64,000 nt of DNA. Source: R-RK-3 sp963834945 (lineage in GTDB: Bacteria; Pseudomonadota; Alphaproteobacteria; Rhizobiales; Rhodomicrobiaceae). The position numbers and the translations under genes were made by a program. Shown piece after piece: positions 62,333-64,000 of this stretch. The stretch covers positions 62,001 to 126,000 of the forward strand of contig CAWIDT010000008.1 of assembly GCA_963834945.1 (NCBI GenBank), in the 5' to 3' direction. Numbering within the stretch: the first letter of the stretch is position 1; every line of letters begins with the position of its first letter. The notes below the pieces were generated by a model. The model saw only the letters and a list, made by a program, of their open reading frames with translations, was not told where the DNA came from and did not search any database.

Positions 62333-62474
62333 TACACCACGATACCGCAAGAGTGCACCCCTTCATATCCGCCCCGGTTTCCGCTCCGGGGCCGGGCGCG
62401 AAAAGCGCTTCGGCCCGGAATCGGCCCAGCTCCTTTTAAAGCCGTCGCGGGCGCATGCGCAACGCGTTCCAGCC

Positions 62475-63989
62475 TCAGGCGGCCTGCTGCTGGAACCTGT
62501 GCCTGATCGCACCTAGACCCATCATGATCAGCGGCCAGAAAAGCATGAGCATGCTCAAGGCGGTGATGCTGGCGACAAGCGGATTGGACCAGAATGTGGA
62601 TAAATCACCCTGCGAGCCGAGCATCGCCTGCCGGAACAAATCTTCGGCGCGGTTGCCCAGCACGATGGCCAACACCAGGGGCGCCAGGGGATAGTTCAGC
62701 TTCTTGAACAGGTAACCGATGACACCGAACATGACCATGAACACGATGTCGGCGGGCGCGTTCGACAAGGTGTACGAGCCAATGGCGCAGACGACGATGA
62801 TGATCGGCGCGATGACTGAGAACGGAATGCGCATGATGCTCGCCCAGAGCGGCACCGTGGTCAGCACAACTGCCAAGCCAACCACGTTGCCGAGATAGAT
62901 CGAGGCGATCAGGCCCCAGACGAAATCCTTCTGCTCGGTGAACAGCAGCGGTCCCGGCTGCAAGCCCCAGATGAGCAGGCCTCCCAGCAGCACCGCGGCG
63001 GTGGGCGACCCGGGAATGCCGAGCGTCAGCATCGGCAAGAGCGCGCTGGTTCCCGCCGCGTGCGCCGCGGTTTCCGGCGCGATCACGCCTTCCAGTTCAC
63101 CGGTGCCGAATTTATGCCCGTTCTTGGAAAACCGCTTCGCCATGCCATAGCCCATGAAGGAGGCCGGCGTTGCGCCGCCCGGCGTAATCCCGAGCCAGCA
63201 TCCGATCACGGAACTCCGCAGGATCGTGGCCCAGAATTTGGGCAGCTTGGCCCAGGTTTGCAGCACGACCCACGGATTGATCTTGGCGCTTCTGCCCTCG
63301 AACTGCAGCCCCTTCTCGATCGTGACCAAAATTTCGCCAATGCCGAACAGTCCGATGACCGCGATCAGAAAATGGAAGCCGGTCAGCAGCGTCTCGGTGC
63401 CAAAGGTCAGGCGCAGTCCTCCGGTGATGCTGTCGGTGCCGACAGACGAGAGCGCGAAGCCGAACATCATGGCGGTAATGATCTTGAAGGGAGACTGCTT
63501 GCCCATGCCCACGAAACTGCAGAATGTCAGCAGATAGACCGCGAAGAATTCCGGCGGCCCGAAATCGAGTGCGAAAGAGGCGACGATCGGTGCGAGAAAC
63601 GTAAGGACGATCACGGCGATGAGCGCGCCTATGAACGAGGAGGTGAGCGCGGCTGTGAGCGCTTCGCCGGCCCGGCCTTGTTGCGCCAGCGGGTGGCCGT
63701 CAAAGGTTGTGGCCACAGACCATGGTTCGCCCGGAATATTGAACAGAATGGCGCTGATGGCCCCGCCGAACAGCGCGCCCCAATAAATCGCCGCCAGCAT
63801 GATAATGGCGGTGGTGGGTGGCATCGAGAACGTCAGTGGCAGGAGAATGGCGATGCCGTTGGCGCCACCGACGCCAGGCAGGAATCCGAGCAGAATTCCG
63901 AACAGAACGCCGACGATCATGTAGCCGATGTTCATTGGGGTCAGGAGAACTTCGAACCCATGCATCAGCGAGAAGAACGAGTTTAACAA
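62475..63989 (-). CDS. tctA: Tripartite tricarboxylate transporter large permease TctA
   Basis: The 504-residue, twelve-helix permease has the TctA signatures. These include FGILLGFLPGVGGANGIAIL, AAIYWGALFGGAISAILFNI with NIPGEP, FSKNGHKFGTGELEGVIAPE, AAHAAGTSALLPMLTLGIPG and SPTAAVLLGGLLIWGLQPGP. It starts with TTG at 63989, supported by GGGAGG at the very edge of the window. Partner genes tctC and tctB, if present, would lie upstream outside the window. Its substrate is probably a di- or tricarboxylate; the oxalate genes next door suggest, but do not show, a related acid. Confidence 0.92.
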   Translation of the reverse strand: MLNSFFSLMHGFEVLLTPMNIGYMIVGVLFGILLGFLPGVGGANGIAILLPLTFSMPPTTAIIMLAAIYWGALFGGAISAILFNIPGEPWSVATTFDGHPLAQQGRAGEALTAALTSSFIGALIAVIVLTFLAPIVASFALDFGPPEFFAVYLLTFCSFVGMGKQSPFKIITAMMFGFALSSVGTDSITGGLRLTFGTETLLTGFHFLIAVIGLFGIGEILVTIEKGLQFEGRSAKINPWVVLQTWAKLPKFWATILRSSVIGCWLGITPGGATPASFMGYGMAKRFSKNGHKFGTGELEGVIAPETAAHAAGTSALLPMLTLGIPGSPTAAVLLGGLLIWGLQPGPLLFTEQKDFVWGLIASIYLGNVVGLAVVLTTVPLWASIMRIPFSVIAPIIIVVCAIGSYTLSNAPADIVFMVMFGVIGYLFKKLNYPLAPLVLAIVLGNRAEDLFRQAMLGSQGDLSTFWSNPLVASITALSMLMLFWPLIMMGLGAIRHRFQQQAA

Positions 63990-64000
63990 CGAGACCTCCC

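Overview
The window looks like chromosome of a GC-rich alphaproteobacterium, most likely order Hyphomicrobiales (Rhizobiales). The signs are a direct-repeat SOS box of the alphaproteobacterial type (GTTC-N7-GTTC) before imuA-imuB-dnaE2, a CarD-family regulator, an ExoY/ExoA/ExoF-like exopolysaccharide locus, a COG4111-type NUDIX regulator, and families of short palindromic repeats of the kind common in this order. No phage, plasmid, IS or CRISPR was found. Genus cannot be set from the sequence alone.

Layout. 1-1.4 kb: manC, cut by the left edge. 1.5-7.5 kb: the SOS mutagenesis cassette, with dnaE2 carrying two in-frame repeat-derived inserts. 7.6-12.5 kb: minus-strand genes for MetY, an alpha/beta hydrolase, a TetR regulator, a CoA-binding protein, an enoyl-CoA hydratase and an exported protein. 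12.6-15.3 kb: PaaI-type thioesterase, rplM-rpsI, argC. 15.4-23 kb: small membrane proteins, purH, a polytopic membrane protein, carD, a NUDIX/winged-helix regulator, rpmF. 23.3-29.4 kb: heparinase II/III-like protein, nucleotidyltransferase, and a secreted TPR protein next to a PstS-like/OmpA fusion. 30-44.3 kb: exopolysaccharide locus (LuxR-type regulator with a degenerate receiver, ExoY-like initiator, Wzx-type flippase, several GT2 enzymes, GH16 hydrolase, ExoA, ExoF, Wzz). 44.5-48 kb: recJ, tRNA-Glu, receiver-histidine kinase. 48.5-50.5 kb: an ECF41-type sigma factor with its carboxymuconolactone-decarboxylase-like partner and a matching promoter. 50.6-54.6 kb: TRAP transporter dctPQM and an aldo/keto reductase. 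55-64 kb: ring-opening amidohydrolase and an oxalate-degradation operon (gntR-oxc-frc-ADP-forming acyl-CoA synthetase), then a TctA permease at the right edge.

How the genes work together. DNA damage would relieve LexA and induce ImuA, ImuB and DnaE2 as a translesion mutasome. The exopolysaccharide genes give a plausible route from ExoY priming through GT2 elongation to Wzx/ExoF/Wzz export and GH16 trimming, but no Wzy/ExoQ-type polymerase was recognised. The right end is organised for uptake (TRAP, Tct) and breakdown of small carboxylates: oxalate is activated by Frc and decarboxylated by Oxc under a GntR regulator.

Quality warning. About 19 reading-frame breaks occur in otherwise well-conserved genes. 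Every one is repaired by removing a single base, and repaired lengths are whole codons. Two apparent gene fusions and one apparent glycosyltransferase fusion disappear under the same rule. I annotate these as interrupted genes and suspect insertion-type consensus errors rather than true decay.
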